This document shows positions 8,752-15,870 of a stretch of DNA of 25,000 nt, piece by piece. Under the pieces are notes generated by a model that worked only from the letters and a program-made list of their open reading frames with translations, did no database searches and was not told the DNA's origin. The number at the start of each line of letters is the position of its first letter. Position 1 is the first letter of the stretch. This DNA comes from Symbiodinium natans (Eukaryota; Sar; Dinophyceae; Suessiales; Symbiodiniaceae): assembly GCA_905221605.1 (NCBI GenBank), contig CAJNDS010000979.1:515001-540000 (forward strand), read 5' to 3'. The position numbers were made by a program, and so were the translations under genes.

Positions 8752-9173
8752 GGAGGTTCATGGTACTTATAGGCCAGTGAGAACTGTACGTATAACCCAA
8801 CTGTAAGCCCCTTATAAGTGCCCTAACATGGCTAGAATTGGGTTATCAGTACAGCTAGTTTTACACACACACACACATATTCCTATATATATATATATAT
8901 ATATACATATAATTGGGTCATAAGGACACACACACACACATATATATATATATATTTATATTCATATTTTTATTCATGTATTTATGTATTTATGTATTAT
9001 GTACTTATGTATTTATGTATTTATGTATTTATGTATTTATGTATTTACGTATTTACGTACTTAGGTATTGCTGTCTTTATGTATTTATGTACCTATGTAT
9101 TTGTGTATTTCTGTATTTGTGCATTTGTGTACTTATGTATTTATAATTGGGTGAATAAGTGCCATGAACCTCC
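8752..9173. mobile_element. MITE-like element, family 1, copy with microsatellite interior
   Basis: The left end GGAGGTTCATGGTACTTATA (8752-8771) and the right end at 9154-9173 form inverted repeats of about 20 bp with two to three mismatches. The interior holds CA and TA runs (8862-8955) and a long TATTTATG-type run (8956-9143). ORFs across it are repeat translations. The right end lies 23 bases upstream of the acceptor of exon 9197-9277. Confidence 0.7.
8862..9143. repeat. CA, TA and TATTTATG microsatellites
   Basis: CA and TA runs to about 8955, then about twenty degenerate copies of an 8-base TATTTATG-type unit. They sit inside the inverted-repeat element 8752-9173. Confidence 0.95.
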
Positions 9174-9196
9174 CAGCATCGCTGCCTTGTGCGCAG

Positions 9197-9277
9197 CTCC
9201 TTGTGTGGCTGTGCAAGGAGCCAAGTTGCCGGCAGTGGACAGAAGCCGGACGGCTGTGCCCCTCCCGCGCGTGCACG
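9197..9277 (+). CDS. Exon of a multi-exon gene (possible C2-like protein)
   Basis: Bounded by TGCGCAG at 9190-9196 and the consensus-like donor GTAAGC at 9278. It is 81 bp, a multiple of three. All three frames are open. Phase 0, which joins in frame to the next exon, reads LLVWLCKEPSCRQWTE onward. The third frame (GAKLPAVDRSRTAVPLP) looks equally protein-like, so phase is not settled. The intron to the next exon is only 74 bp and mostly CCCTAAA-type units. Confidence 0.55.
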
Positions 9278-9351
9278 GTAAGCTAAGATATGAGATCCTA
9301 AAACCTCAACCCTAAACCCTAAACCCTAACCCTAAATCCCAAACCGCACAG
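9278..9351 (+). other. Short intron made largely of CCCTAAA-type units
   Basis: Begins GTAAGC and ends CGCACAG. About 45 of its 74 bases are CCCTAAA, CCCTAA or close variants. It is the clearest case here of an intron whose body is telomere-like repeat. Confidence 0.6.
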
Positions 9352-9450
9352 CGTTTTGGAAGGAAAGCTTCAGATATGTCAGCAAGTCCTGCGACGCTGA
9401 AGATCCCGACGTTTCAGGGCCGCGTGCTAACTAGCCAGCATGGCGAACTG
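9352..9450 (+). CDS. Exon of a multi-exon gene (possible C2-like protein)
   Basis: Bounded by CGCACAG and GTAAGCC. It is 99 bp, exactly 33 codons in phase 0, reading RFGRKASDMSASPATLKI then PTFQGRVLTSQHGEL. The other two frames contain stops. The composition is unbiased and protein-like. The LKIPTFQGRVL part could be the first strand of a beta-sandwich domain. This is one of the best-supported exons in the window. Confidence 0.7.
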
Positions 9451-9515
9451 GTAAGCCGGCGTCATTCAAGCACCAAACATCGTGCAAGCTGACGTGCACC
9501 TTACATGTGTATCGC

Positions 9516-9690
9516 GTGCATGCGTGTGTGCGTGCATGCGCGCATGCGTGCGTGCGTGCTTGCGTGCGTGCGTGGGTGGGTGCGTGCGTGCGTGCGTGCG
9601 TGTGTGCGTGCGTGCGTGGGTGGGTGCGTGCGTGCGTGGGTGTGTGTGTGTGTGTGTGTGTGTGGGTGTGTGTGTGTGTGTATGTATGCA
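9516..9690. repeat. TGCG/TGGG/TG microsatellite
   Basis: TGCG units grade into TGGG and then TG. Five overlapping ORFs on both strands across it are Cys/Val- or His/Thr-rich repeat translations and are rejected as genes. It lies in the intron after exon 9352-9450. Confidence 0.95.
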
Positions 9691-9806
9691 TACTTTGTGT
9701 TTGTGTCCGTGTTCTCCGTTTTTCTTGATGCAGTTCTTGACTACATACATCTGCCTCACGCACACTCAGCTCCGAAAACCTTTCAAGTTCTCCTCGGTGA
9801 GCTTTA

Positions 9807-9961
9807 CTTGGAGGTTCATGGGTACATTTAACCGTAGTTCGAAGTCTACTTATAACCTACTTAGGGGACATAGGGGGCTTCTACTTATAACCTACTTAGG
9901 GGACTCAGGGGGCTTATAAGTAGAGTTAGAATGAGGGTTATAGGTACCATGAACCTCCAAG
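9807..9961. mobile_element. MITE-like element, family 1, intact copy with TA duplication
   Basis: CTTGGAGGTTCATGG at 9807-9821 is the exact reverse complement of CCATGAACCTCCAAG at 9947-9961. TA flanks both ends (9805-9806 and 9962-9963), the target duplication used by Tc1/mariner-type (Stowaway-like) elements. The interior holds two near-identical 35-bp tandem units (9845-9879 and 9880-9914). It is 155 bp with no coding capacity, and lies inside an intron. Confidence 0.8.
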
Positions 9962-10034
9962 TAGTTTGCGCCCTACAGCACCCGCCAAACTGAGCCCCCA
10001 AAACTTCCAGGAGTACCTTGACCTCTAGTTGCAG

Positions 10035-10067
10035 TTCTTTTTTGGGGTGCCAGATGCTTGGGTCAAA
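10035..10067 (+). CDS. Small exon candidate of the same gene
   Basis: Follows TCTAGTTGCAG and can end before GTCACC. It is 33 bp in phase 0 and reads FFFGVPDAWVK. DAWVK resembles the DPYVK signature of C2 domains, where that Asp binds calcium; this is inference from one short motif. The donor is weak by eye. Confidence 0.35.
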
Positions 10068-10125
10068 GTCACCCTAAACCCTATACCCTATACCCTATAA
10101 ACCCTAAACCCTAAACCCTGTGCAG

Positions 10126-10251
10126 CCAGGATCCAGGAGTACAGTCGCCGACCAATCTGTTGAAATATTTAATCTGTCTGACATGGCCACTCGCGCAAAA
10201 GTTGCTTTCGCGATGCCGGGCGCAAGTATCGGCGGCGGACCCAGTTCACAA
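10126..10251 (+). CDS. Exon of a multi-exon gene (possible C2-like protein)
   Basis: Follows CCCTGTGCAG. Phase 0 gives 42 codons: PGSRSTVADQSVEIF, NLSDMATRAKVAFAMPG, ASIGGGPSSQ. The next bases are GAAACC, so the donor would be the non-canonical GA type known in dinoflagellates; no GT is available at this end. One alternative frame meets a stop early. CCCTAAA-type units flank both sides. Confidence 0.6.
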
Positions 10252-10304
10252 GAAACCCGAAACCCTAAACCCTATAAACACTAAACCCTAAACCCGACTG
10301 CTAG

Positions 10305-10331
10305 ATTGAACAGCAGGACTTCATCGGCTTA
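10305..10331 (+). CDS. Microexon candidate of the same gene
   Basis: After GACTGCTAG, phase 0 reads IEQQDFIGL. DFIG is common in C2 domains, near the last calcium-binding loop, where D-D/E-F-[IL]-G is typical. Its position, downstream of DAWVK, fits that fold order. The donor would have to be a GC site inside TTAAGCCC, so the exact end is unsure. It is very short, so chance similarity is possible. Confidence 0.3.
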
Positions 10332-10696
10332 AGCCCTAAACCCTAAACTCCACACCCGAAACCCCGATACCCTACACCCCGAAACCCCGCCAGTGTCCAG
10401 TATTCCCAGGACTGAAACGAGTTTCCGTAACAGGCAGCAGTACTTTGCCCTTGAGTGTTTGACTATTCTTTTGCCTTTAGAAACATCATATCGAAATTAG
10501 GCACCCTCATCTCCCCCCAAGCCCTAAACCCTAAATTCTTAACCCTAAATATGTACATGTCTATTTATATATACTATCCATGGCAAGGGTTTGTAGGGTG
10601 CAGGGTTTAGGTTTTATAAGGTGTTGCGTTTATAGGGTTTAAGGGCTTAAGGGCTTAGTTACGGTCTAGGTGGAAGTGTTCATCGACATAGCTGAT

Positions 10697-10808
10697 GGGC
10701 CGTACCCTCCCTAAACCCTAAACCCTAAACCCTAAACCCTAAACCCTAGACCCTAGACCCTAGACCCTAGACCCTAGACCCTAGACCCTAAACCCTAAAC
10801 CCTAAACC
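10697..10808. repeat. CCCTAAA array with (CCCTAGA)6 core
   Basis: Ordinary CCCTAAA units flank exactly six copies of the variant CCCTAGA at 10744-10785. A C homopolymer follows (10807-10820) and leads into the acceptor at 10832. Confidence 0.95.
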
Positions 10809-10832
10809 CCCCCCCCCCCCACCCCCGCGCAG

Positions 10833-10958
10833 ACAAAAGACGAGATTGTCAAGTTCATCAACGGTGTCATTGAGCCACAGACCGAGACGCCCCTTTGGCT
10901 GCACGCCGCTTCGCTTGGAGTGTCGGGGGCAGAGTGCGAAGTTGAGTCCGCTGAGAAT
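10833..10958 (+). CDS. Exon of a multi-exon gene (possible C2-like protein)
   Basis: Preceded by a C-rich tract and CGCGCAG, a strong pyrimidine tract for an acceptor, and followed by GTAGGG. It is 126 bp, 42 codons in phase 0: TKDEIVKFINGVIEPQ, TETPLWLHAASLGVSG, AECEVESAEN. Unbiased, protein-like composition. CCCTAAA-type arrays lie on both sides. Identity unknown; placement in the same gene as 9197-10331 rests on strand, spacing and shared phase. Confidence 0.65.
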
Positions 10959-10966
10959 GTAGGGAA

Positions 10967-11031
10967 CCTAAACCCGAAACCCTAAACCCTAAACCCTAAA
11001 CCCCAAACCCTAAACCCTAAGCCCTAAACCC
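10967..11031. repeat. Telomere-like array (CCCTAAA strand) with variants
   Basis: CCCGAAA, CCCTAAA, CCCCAAA and CCCTAAG units directly downstream of exon 10833-10958. Confidence 0.9.
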
Positions 11032-11078
11032 ATGATTTCTGCCTTCATTGCAACCTTGGCCTCCTTTGGCGGCTGCAG

Positions 11079-11103
11079 TTCGTTTCAGGGAGTTGGTTTG
11101 TGG
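11079..11103 (+). CDS. Weak exon candidate
   Basis: Lies between GGCGGCTGCAG and GTAGGT. Phase 0 reads FVSGSWFV; the frame stays open to about 11145 (GRFCSSERLRGFKIW). The splice motifs are reasonable, but the segment is too short to trust. Confidence 0.2.
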
Positions 11104-11146
11104 GTAGGTTTTGTTCGAGTGAGAGACTCCGGGGCTTCAAGATTTG

Positions 11147-11240
11147 GGTTTAGGGTTTAGGGTTTAGGGTTTAGGGTTTAGGGTTTAGGGTTTAGGGTGT
11201 AGGGTGTTTAGGGTTTGGGGTTTAGGGTTTAGGGTTTAGG
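11147..11240. repeat. Telomere-like array (TTTAGGG strand)
   Basis: About twelve TTTAGGG units with GTGTAGGG and TTTGGGG variants. Confidence 0.9.
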
Positions 11241-11518
11241 GGCTTATCGAGGATGTCGTCTCAGTGTTTGGTTTGGGTTTAGGGCACCCCGGGCCCCCAA
11301 AACTATGCAAGCAGGGACCCCTTAATTACTATACAAACTTCAGACAGGGAATGTTGAGACTTATGACCCAATTAAGGGCCCTTAACAATCCTACTTATAA
11401 CAAGGGGGGCCCTTTCCTGTAGTTCCTTTTGCTTCAAGAAACCCAATTGTAACCCTGTTAGGGCACCTCGGGGTCTTAAAGTGGGTTATAAGTGGCGGCT
11501 ACAACTTGGTTATAAGTG

Positions 11519-11533
11519 CCATGAACCTCCAAG
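11519..11533. mobile_element. Right end of a family 1 MITE-like element
   Basis: CCATGAACCTCCAAG, identical to the right end of the intact copy at 9807-9961, preceded by similar TTATAAGTG sequence. No matching left end was found upstream, so this is a truncated or diverged copy. The preceding 11290-11518 region has element-like words such as ACTTATAAC and AAGGGCCC. Confidence 0.5.
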
Positions 11534-11662
11534 ACTCTAACTATAGAGTTAGAGGTTTTGGGTAGTGGAGAAACATGGCCGTCCTGCAAGGTACAATCTG
11601 GCATTGTTCTCCTCATCGGGCGTCACGGCACGGCGCTTTTTGTGCCCCTAAACCCTAAACTC

Positions 11663-11713
11663 GAAACCTGAAACCCTAAACCCTAAACCCTAAACCCTAA
11701 ACCCTAGACCCTA
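11663..11713. repeat. Telomere-like array (CCCTAAA strand)
   Basis: CCCTGAAA, CCCTAAA and two terminal CCCTAGA units. Confidence 0.9.
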
Positions 11714-11961
11714 GAGTCGGTGGAGTTGTTGAGAGTTCAGAGATCAGTGCATCGGGGCGAAGCAGTTTTGGGCCCTAAACCCCCGAGGATCCATGTACCT
11801 GTATAGCATCTGAGCCTTAAAAAGGGCTCCTTTGTAGTGGCTTTGAGCCCAAGTATATACGATATGGGTGCATGGATCCCTGGGGTTCCTCCATGAAGCA
11901 TTGAACTTGTAGAATTTGTAGCGCTGACCTGCCTTTTTTTTTTGTCCGGTGTTCCTGCCAG

Positions 11962-12015
11962 ACTTGGTGTCCACAGTTTCAGAGCAAGTTGGATCCGAAG
12001 CCGCTCGCCCGCAAT
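11962..12015 (+). CDS. Exon of a multi-exon gene
   Basis: Preceded by a T tract (11935-11943) and GTTCCTGCCAG, a good pyrimidine tract and acceptor, and followed by GTGGGG after AAT, the same context as the donor at 10959. It is 54 bp, 18 codons in phase 0: TWCPQFQSKLDPKPLARN. An alternative frame (LVSTVSEQVGSEAARPQC, ending in a stop at about 12041) is also protein-like, so this could instead be a terminal exon. Confidence 0.5.
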
Positions 12016-12109
12016 GTGGGGTCATTGCAGGCTTCGTGGTGTAGGAGTAGGAGTGATTTCATTTTGGAGGGGCAGTAGAGGGTATTACTTCAGACTTATC
12101 CAAGCTAAG

Positions 12110-12195
12110 GCACCAGTTGGGCAGCGAAAAGTCTCTGAGAAGTGCAGCATGAAATTAAGTAACCTCCAAAAAACGGAACTTCATTCGGGATCCAG
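12110..12195 (+). CDS. Exon candidate, basic protein segment
   Basis: Lies between CAAGCTAAG and GTAACT. It reads APVGQRKVSEKCSMKLSNL, then QKTELHSGS in phase 0. The same frame is open upstream to 11942, so the exon may begin earlier, at TTACTTCAG (12087-12093). Unidentified; its place in the gene above is by position only. Confidence 0.4.
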
Positions 12196-12266
12196 GTAAC
12201 TATAGCAATCCTTATTTATCCTAAGCCTCTAAACCTCTCTTGCCTTATATACACAAAAAAACCCTA

Positions 12267-12374
12267 CTTGGAAGCCCTTATGACTTAGTAGGGTTAGTAA
12301 GGTGAGTTATGGGGATTACAAGAGGGTTCCTAAGGGATACTAAGTAGGCTTACCAAGTGAAAAGAGCTTCCAAG
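12267..12374. mobile_element. MITE-like element, family 2, copy 2, with TA duplication
   Basis: Starts CTTGGAAGCCC and ends GAGCTTCCAAG, inverted repeats of about 9-11 bp. TA flanks both ends (12265-12266 and 12375-12376). It is colinear with the copy at 3157-3262. It is 108 bp and non-coding. Confidence 0.75.
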
Positions 12375-12397
12375 TAACGGATTCGACGTTTTTGGCA

Positions 12398-12735
12398 CGC
12401 TTTTTTGGGTTTGTGCCCAGCAAAGTTGTGCCAAAAACCACGAAACAGACTACATTTTTCGTGGTTTCAGGCACGTTTTTCGAGGGCATGGTGGGTTTGT
12501 GCCCACGGAAGATGGGCGTAAAACCAGGAAAGGGGCGGGCGCGGGCCATCGCCCCTCCGGAAGCTGACCTGAGTGGGTTCGGGCGCTAGGGGTAGGTCGA
12601 GCCGGCTGTGGCACCTAGTCTCACCCAGAAGGAACTTGAGTTTTGTTTGATAAATTAGCGGGCAAAGCCAGGAAACACGTTTCTCGTGGTTGTAGGCACG
12701 TTTGTCGGTCAGGCGGCACGTTTTTCGTCGGACCT
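12398..12735. repeat. Dispersed GGCACGTTTTTCG-type repeats with a strong hairpin
   Basis: GGCACG followed by a T run occurs at about 12395, 12470, 12693 and 12713. GGGTTTGTGCCCA occurs twice (about 12406 and 12493). Positions 12428-12474 form a hairpin: GTGCC, AAAAACCACGAAA and its complement TTTTTCGTGGTTT, then GGCAC. ORFs on both strands here follow from this symmetry and are not called genes. Confidence 0.65.
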
Positions 12736-12771
12736 TGGGATTGAGGACTGTGCCTTGGGCTCTATGGGTTG

Positions 12772-13243
12772 CTTGGAGGTTCATGGTAATGTTGACCTCC
12801 TTTTAATACCCCCCACCCCCCCCCCCGCCTATTGGGGTGGGGGGGGGCAGGCTGGGCGAAGTGATCTCTCCCTTTTTGGAGAAGGCTCGCTGCTTCAAGC
12901 GGATTCTCTGCTGCTTCGGGGTTGGTTTCAGGGCTCCAGGCTCCAGTTCAAGGCCCGTGCAATCGCTTCAGAAAAAACCATTCGCTATGGAACCCCCCCC
13001 CCCCCCCCAAAAAAAAAAAAAAAATGGGCCCTGGGCCGGGATTTCTTATTATCGAGGGGGAGGTGATAATTGAGTTACGGGATCGGAATTCTTTGATTAC
13101 GGGGGGGGGGGGGGGCTTATAAAAAGCAGGTTAACATGACTTATAACCCTAATCATAACTCTACGTATAGGCCCCCTAAGTCCCCTAAGTAAGTCATAAG
13201 TAGACTTATTAAGTGTGGTTACAAGTACGCATGAACCTCCAAG
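12772..13243. mobile_element. MITE-like element, family 1, 472-bp copy
   Basis: Left end CTTGGAGGTTCATGG (12772-12786) and right end CATGAACCTCCAAG (13230-13243) are inverted repeats. The right 110 bp resembles the interior of the 9807-9961 copy (ACTTATAAC, CCCCCTAAGTCCCCTAAGTA). The middle carries C and G homopolymers. A TA follows the right end but not the left, so the insertion borders are less clear. A frame through the middle (12686-13066) is open but homopolymer-rich and is not called. Confidence 0.6.
12993..13024. repeat. C16A16 composite homopolymer
   Basis: Sixteen C then sixteen A (T16G16 on the minus strand). One of five such tracts in the window. Confidence 0.95.
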
Positions 13244-13616
13244 TAGGGCCTGGGGAGCCCATACTTGGGCTTCAGGGTTTAGTGCCTACTGGCCAGGGTT
13301 ACTTGGGCCTTGGGCAATAGAGTTTAGGGTTGAGTCCTTAATAGGAGGTACTATAATCCCTCTTCAGGACTGTTCGTATAAGGGGGAACATCTTGGCCTT
13401 GGGCTTTGTGATTTGGGGGGCGACGCTGAACTGAAACCCATGTGCTAAGGAAAGGCCTGGCTGACTCGCTCAAGCTAGGCACCAAGAATTCCTGGGAGGG
13501 CTTGCGTTGAGGGTTTATAAGGAAGGGGCTTAGGGCCATTTAGGGTTGGATTTAGGGTTTCGGGTTTACAAACCCTAAAACCCTAAAACCCTAAACCCTA
13601 CGGCTGAGGGTTTCAG
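13244..13616. other. No supported gene
   Basis: Unique sequence with scattered TTTAGGG units (13272-13340, 13540-13565) and a short CCCTAAAA run at 13571-13600. The 77-codon ORF at 13215-13448 begins inside the MITE-like element and is not convincing. Confidence 0.5.
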
Positions 13617-13698
13617 ACGCATGCGCCCTGGCCTTGAGGTGGTTCTGCGGCCAAGGCTTCTTGGGGTCACAACATGCGCGTTTAACAAACCCAAACTG
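13617..13698 (+). CDS. Exon candidate
   Basis: Lies between GAGGGTTTCAG and GTGGGTTTAGGG. After one leading base it reads RMRPGLEVVLRPRLLGV, then TTCAFNKPKL. Protein-like and basic. The donor sits at the first bases of a TTTAGGG-type array. An earlier GTCACA at 13666 is another possible donor. Confidence 0.35.
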
Positions 13699-13752
13699 GT
13701 GGGTTTAGGGTTTGGGGTTTGGGGTTTAGGGTTTAGGGTTTGGGGTTTAACA
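13699..13752. repeat. Telomere-like array (TTTAGGG/TTTGGGG)
   Basis: Seven units alternating TTTAGGG and TTTGGGG directly after the exon candidate. Confidence 0.9.
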
Positions 13753-14048
13753 ACCCCGAACACAATGAAAAAAAAACTCGAGTCTAACAAACCTCACAGC
13801 GCCCCGCACTCCTGAAGGGTTTTGTTTCAGCCCGCATCCGGCTTCAGGGGATGGGCTTTAGGGTTTAGGGTTTAGGGCTCTGCGTTGCGGAGTTGGGGCC
13901 TTTCGATGCCGGGATTAAAGGAACTTGACGGGTTCCTTCCTCACGAGTTTAGTCTTAAATCTGGAATCATGGTCAGATCCTGCCCACTCCTCAGTTTCAC
14001 AGTTTAGGGGAGGAAGCTGACGCTCCTTATTGCCCTTAAAGGTGATCA

Positions 14049-14098
14049 TTTTTTTTTTTTTTTTTTTGTGGGGGGGGGGGGGGGGGGGGGGGGGGGGG
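14049..14098. repeat. T19-GT-G29 composite homopolymer
   Basis: A T run passes through GT into a run of about 29 G. Minus-strand ORFs reading poly-Pro/Lys here are artefacts. Confidence 0.95.
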
Positions 14099-14294
14099 TG
14101 GGTTTGGGTCGAGGGTTCACTATGAGCGAGAGACCCCTCGTAGGGGCCATAATGTGGAGCGACCCCCCCCCAGCCGTGCACTGAAAACGTAGGTGCTGAG
14201 TGGGTGCCCGTGAACAGCCGACGACCATTTAGGGAACTGTAAACTCTTCAAAGCCCATGAGGTGAACTAGGTTCTAACTCCTGAACACCCCCAG

Positions 14295-14330
14295 GGCAAT
14301 TTTTCTCCAGATCTCTCAGCCGTGCCTCGG
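14295..14330 (+). CDS. Small exon candidate
   Basis: After CACCCCCAG, the frame reads GNFSPDLSAVPR before a TTTAGGG array. There is no clear GT donor. Weak. Confidence 0.25.
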
Positions 14331-14382
14331 GGTTTAGGGCTTAGGGTTTAGGGTTTGGGGTTTAGGGTTTAGGGTTTAGGGC
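14328..14382. repeat. Telomere-like array (TTTAGGG strand)
   Basis: TTTAGGG with TTTAGGGC and TTTGGGG variants, directly upstream of exon candidate 14409-14493. Confidence 0.9.
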
Positions 14383-14408
14383 ATCCTTTCTCTGGGCTTC
14401 GGGCTGAG

Positions 14409-14493
14409 GTGGCTGAACAAGAACATGACCGCCAAGAGCTGTGCAGCTCAAGCCTACCCGCCGGAGCGACTCTCAGAGGGTTCCAGAAAGTAG
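14409..14493 (+). CDS. Exon candidate, possibly terminal
   Basis: After a pyrimidine-rich stretch and GGCTGAG. One frame reads LRWLNKNMTAKSCAAQAY, then PPERLSEGSRK and a TAG at 14491-14493. The phase-0 frame VAEQEHDRQELCSSSLPA is also open. Both are protein-like, so the frame is unresolved. Confidence 0.35.
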
Positions 14494-14505
14494 GAAGTAG
14501 GATTT

Positions 14506-14722
14506 GGGGGTTTAGGGTTTAGGGTTAGGGGTTTAGGGTTTAGGGTTTAGGGTTTAGGAAGTAGGATTTGGGGGTTTTGGGTTTAGGGGCTTTGGGGTTT
14601 AGGGGTCTAGGATTCAGGGTTTAGGGGTTTTAGGGTTTTGGGGTTTAGGGGTTTAGGGTGAGGGGTTTAGGGTTTGGGGGGGTTTAGGGTTAGGGGTTTA
14701 GGATTTCAGGGCTTGGGGTTTC
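14506..14722. repeat. Long degenerate TTTAGGG array
   Basis: About thirty units with insertions such as GGGGTTTAGGGG and TTTTAGGG, much more decayed than the arrays at 387 or 3826, which suggests greater age. Confidence 0.9.
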
Positions 14723-14896
14723 GGGCTTAGAGCGTTTACATCTCAAGCCTCGGCTTCAAGAAAACAAAGGAAAGCCAGACAGAAGCAAGCTCTAGACTAA
14801 GAACCCTACCCAGACCTCTAGCTGCATTCCAAAGGTTAGCATAGTACACTATGCACATGAGGTATCCCCAAGACATGAAGTACAGCTTTGGATAAT

Positions 14897-14929
14897 AAAC
14901 CCTAAACCCTAAACCCTAAACCCTAAACC
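14897..14929. repeat. Short CCCTAAA array
   Basis: Four to five units ending 15 bases before the acceptor of exon 14945-15040. Confidence 0.9.
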
Positions 14930-14944
14930 GCATCCCGTTTGCAG

Positions 14945-15040
14945 GTTGAGTGCGGGGAGGTGTTTTGGCTTGGGGTCCTTCTTTCGGACTTCAGCCTTAA
15001 GCGCCTGAGTAGACGGGCTTACTGTGCTTGGCGTTTGTAA
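14945..15040 (+). CDS. Probable terminal exon, unidentified protein
   Basis: After CCCGTTTGCAG the phase-0 frame reads VECGEVFWLGVLLSDFS, then LKRLSRRAYCAWRL, and a TAA at 15038-15040. Protein-like with a hydrophobic centre and basic end. The stop overlaps the start of a CCCTAAA array (15038-15104), so the array could alternatively lie in an intron if a non-canonical donor is used just before it. Confidence 0.5.
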   Translation, partial: VECGEVFWLGVLLSDFSLKRLSRRAYCAWRL

Positions 15041-15126
15041 ACCCTAAACCCTGAACCCTAAACCCTACACTCGAAACCCTCAACCCTAAACCCTAAACCC
15101 TAAATTGTTTGGTTGGCTTGCTGTAG

Positions 15127-15168
15127 GGTGTAGAGAGGGTCGATGGGCTAAGTGTCGAGTCCTTATAA
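15127..15168 (+). CDS. Small terminal exon candidate
   Basis: After GGCTTGCTGTAG, phase 0 reads GVERVDGLSVESL then TAA. Short, with only splice-site and composition support. Confidence 0.25.
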   Translation, partial: GVERVDGLSVESL

Positions 15169-15479
15169 CCCTGCGGCCGAGAACCTCAAGCATGAACCCC
15201 AAAGCATTTTTAAACCCGAAACCCTAAACCCCACACCCCAGACCCTAAACCCGAAACCCCCTAAGCCCTAAGCCGAAAGCTCTCCGACCGCCCCAGAAAC
15301 CCCCAAAACATCCCCATCAAGGGCGGGAGGGCGATCAGAACTCTGGCTCCATCTCGGGTCTCTCTTACAGTATACAGTATACTCCTTTTGGGTTTAGTGT
15401 TTAGGTTTAGGCTTTAGGGTTTAGGGTTTTAGTGTCTTGGCTACAAAAACCGGCCCCTGTCATACTCGAAGCCCTCACC

Positions 15480-15665
15480 TTCAACCCTATACCCTTTACA
15501 GTTTAGACCCTCGGCCGTAAGCCCTAAACCCGAAACCCCGAAACAACACCTAAATCCTAAACCCTGAGCCCAAACAACCAAAACAACCCTAAACCCCAAA
15601 CAGCCCTAAACCCAACCTTAAACCCTAAACCCTAAAAACCCTAAAAGACCCTAAACCCCAAACCT
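15480..15665. repeat. Degenerate CCCTAAA array
   Basis: Many variant units (CCCGAAA, CCCCAAA, CCCAACC, CCCTAAAA) with AACAACC interruptions, running up to exon candidate 15670. Confidence 0.85.
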
Positions 15666-15669
15666 TGAG

Positions 15670-15739
15670 AAAGGACTGGGTCGCTGTGCTGACCAAGTCT
15701 GGGGCCTCAGCTAGCCGCTGCGAAATCTGGGTGCCCAAA
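15670..15739 (+). CDS. Exon candidate
   Basis: After AACCTTGAG, and before GTGGTT. It reads KDWVAVLTKSGASASRC, then EIWVPK, after one leading base. The other frames contain stops. The composition alternates hydrophobic and polar residues as in a beta-rich fold. C-strand repeats lie upstream and G-strand repeats (15755-15818) downstream. Confidence 0.45.
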
Positions 15740-15754
15740 GTGGTTTTGAGGATT

Positions 15755-15870
15755 CAGGGGATTTAGGGTTTAGGTTTTAGGGTTTAGGGCTTAGGGTTTA
15801 GGGTTTAGGGTTTAGGTTAGGGCCACAAAAAAACCCCCAAACCCAAAAGCCCTAAACCCAAACGCCATGG
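15755..15870. repeat. TTTAGGG array followed by C-strand units
   Basis: TTTAGGG units at 15755-15818, then AACCCCCAAACCC-type units to about 15866. The orientation flips within 20 bp. Confidence 0.85.

Noticed and set aside
8913-9315. ORFs reading Tyr/Ile/Val/Cys repeats
   Set aside because: They follow from the TATTTATG and CA/TA repeats inside the inverted-repeat element.
9431-9919. Six overlapping ORFs rich in Cys/Val or His/Thr
   Set aside because: They are translations of the TGCG/TG microsatellite in several frames and on both strands.
11744-12025. Minus-strand 93-codon ORF with a protein-like part (QRYKFYKFNASW, HIVYTWAQSHYKG)
   Set aside because: It overlaps a better-supported + exon at 11962-12015. 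Its possible minus-strand acceptor lies in an A-rich rather than pyrimidine-rich stretch. All other good exons are on +. Kept as a low possibility only.
13915-14228. Minus-strand ORFs with poly-Pro/poly-Lys
   Set aside because: They are produced by the T19-G29 homopolymer.
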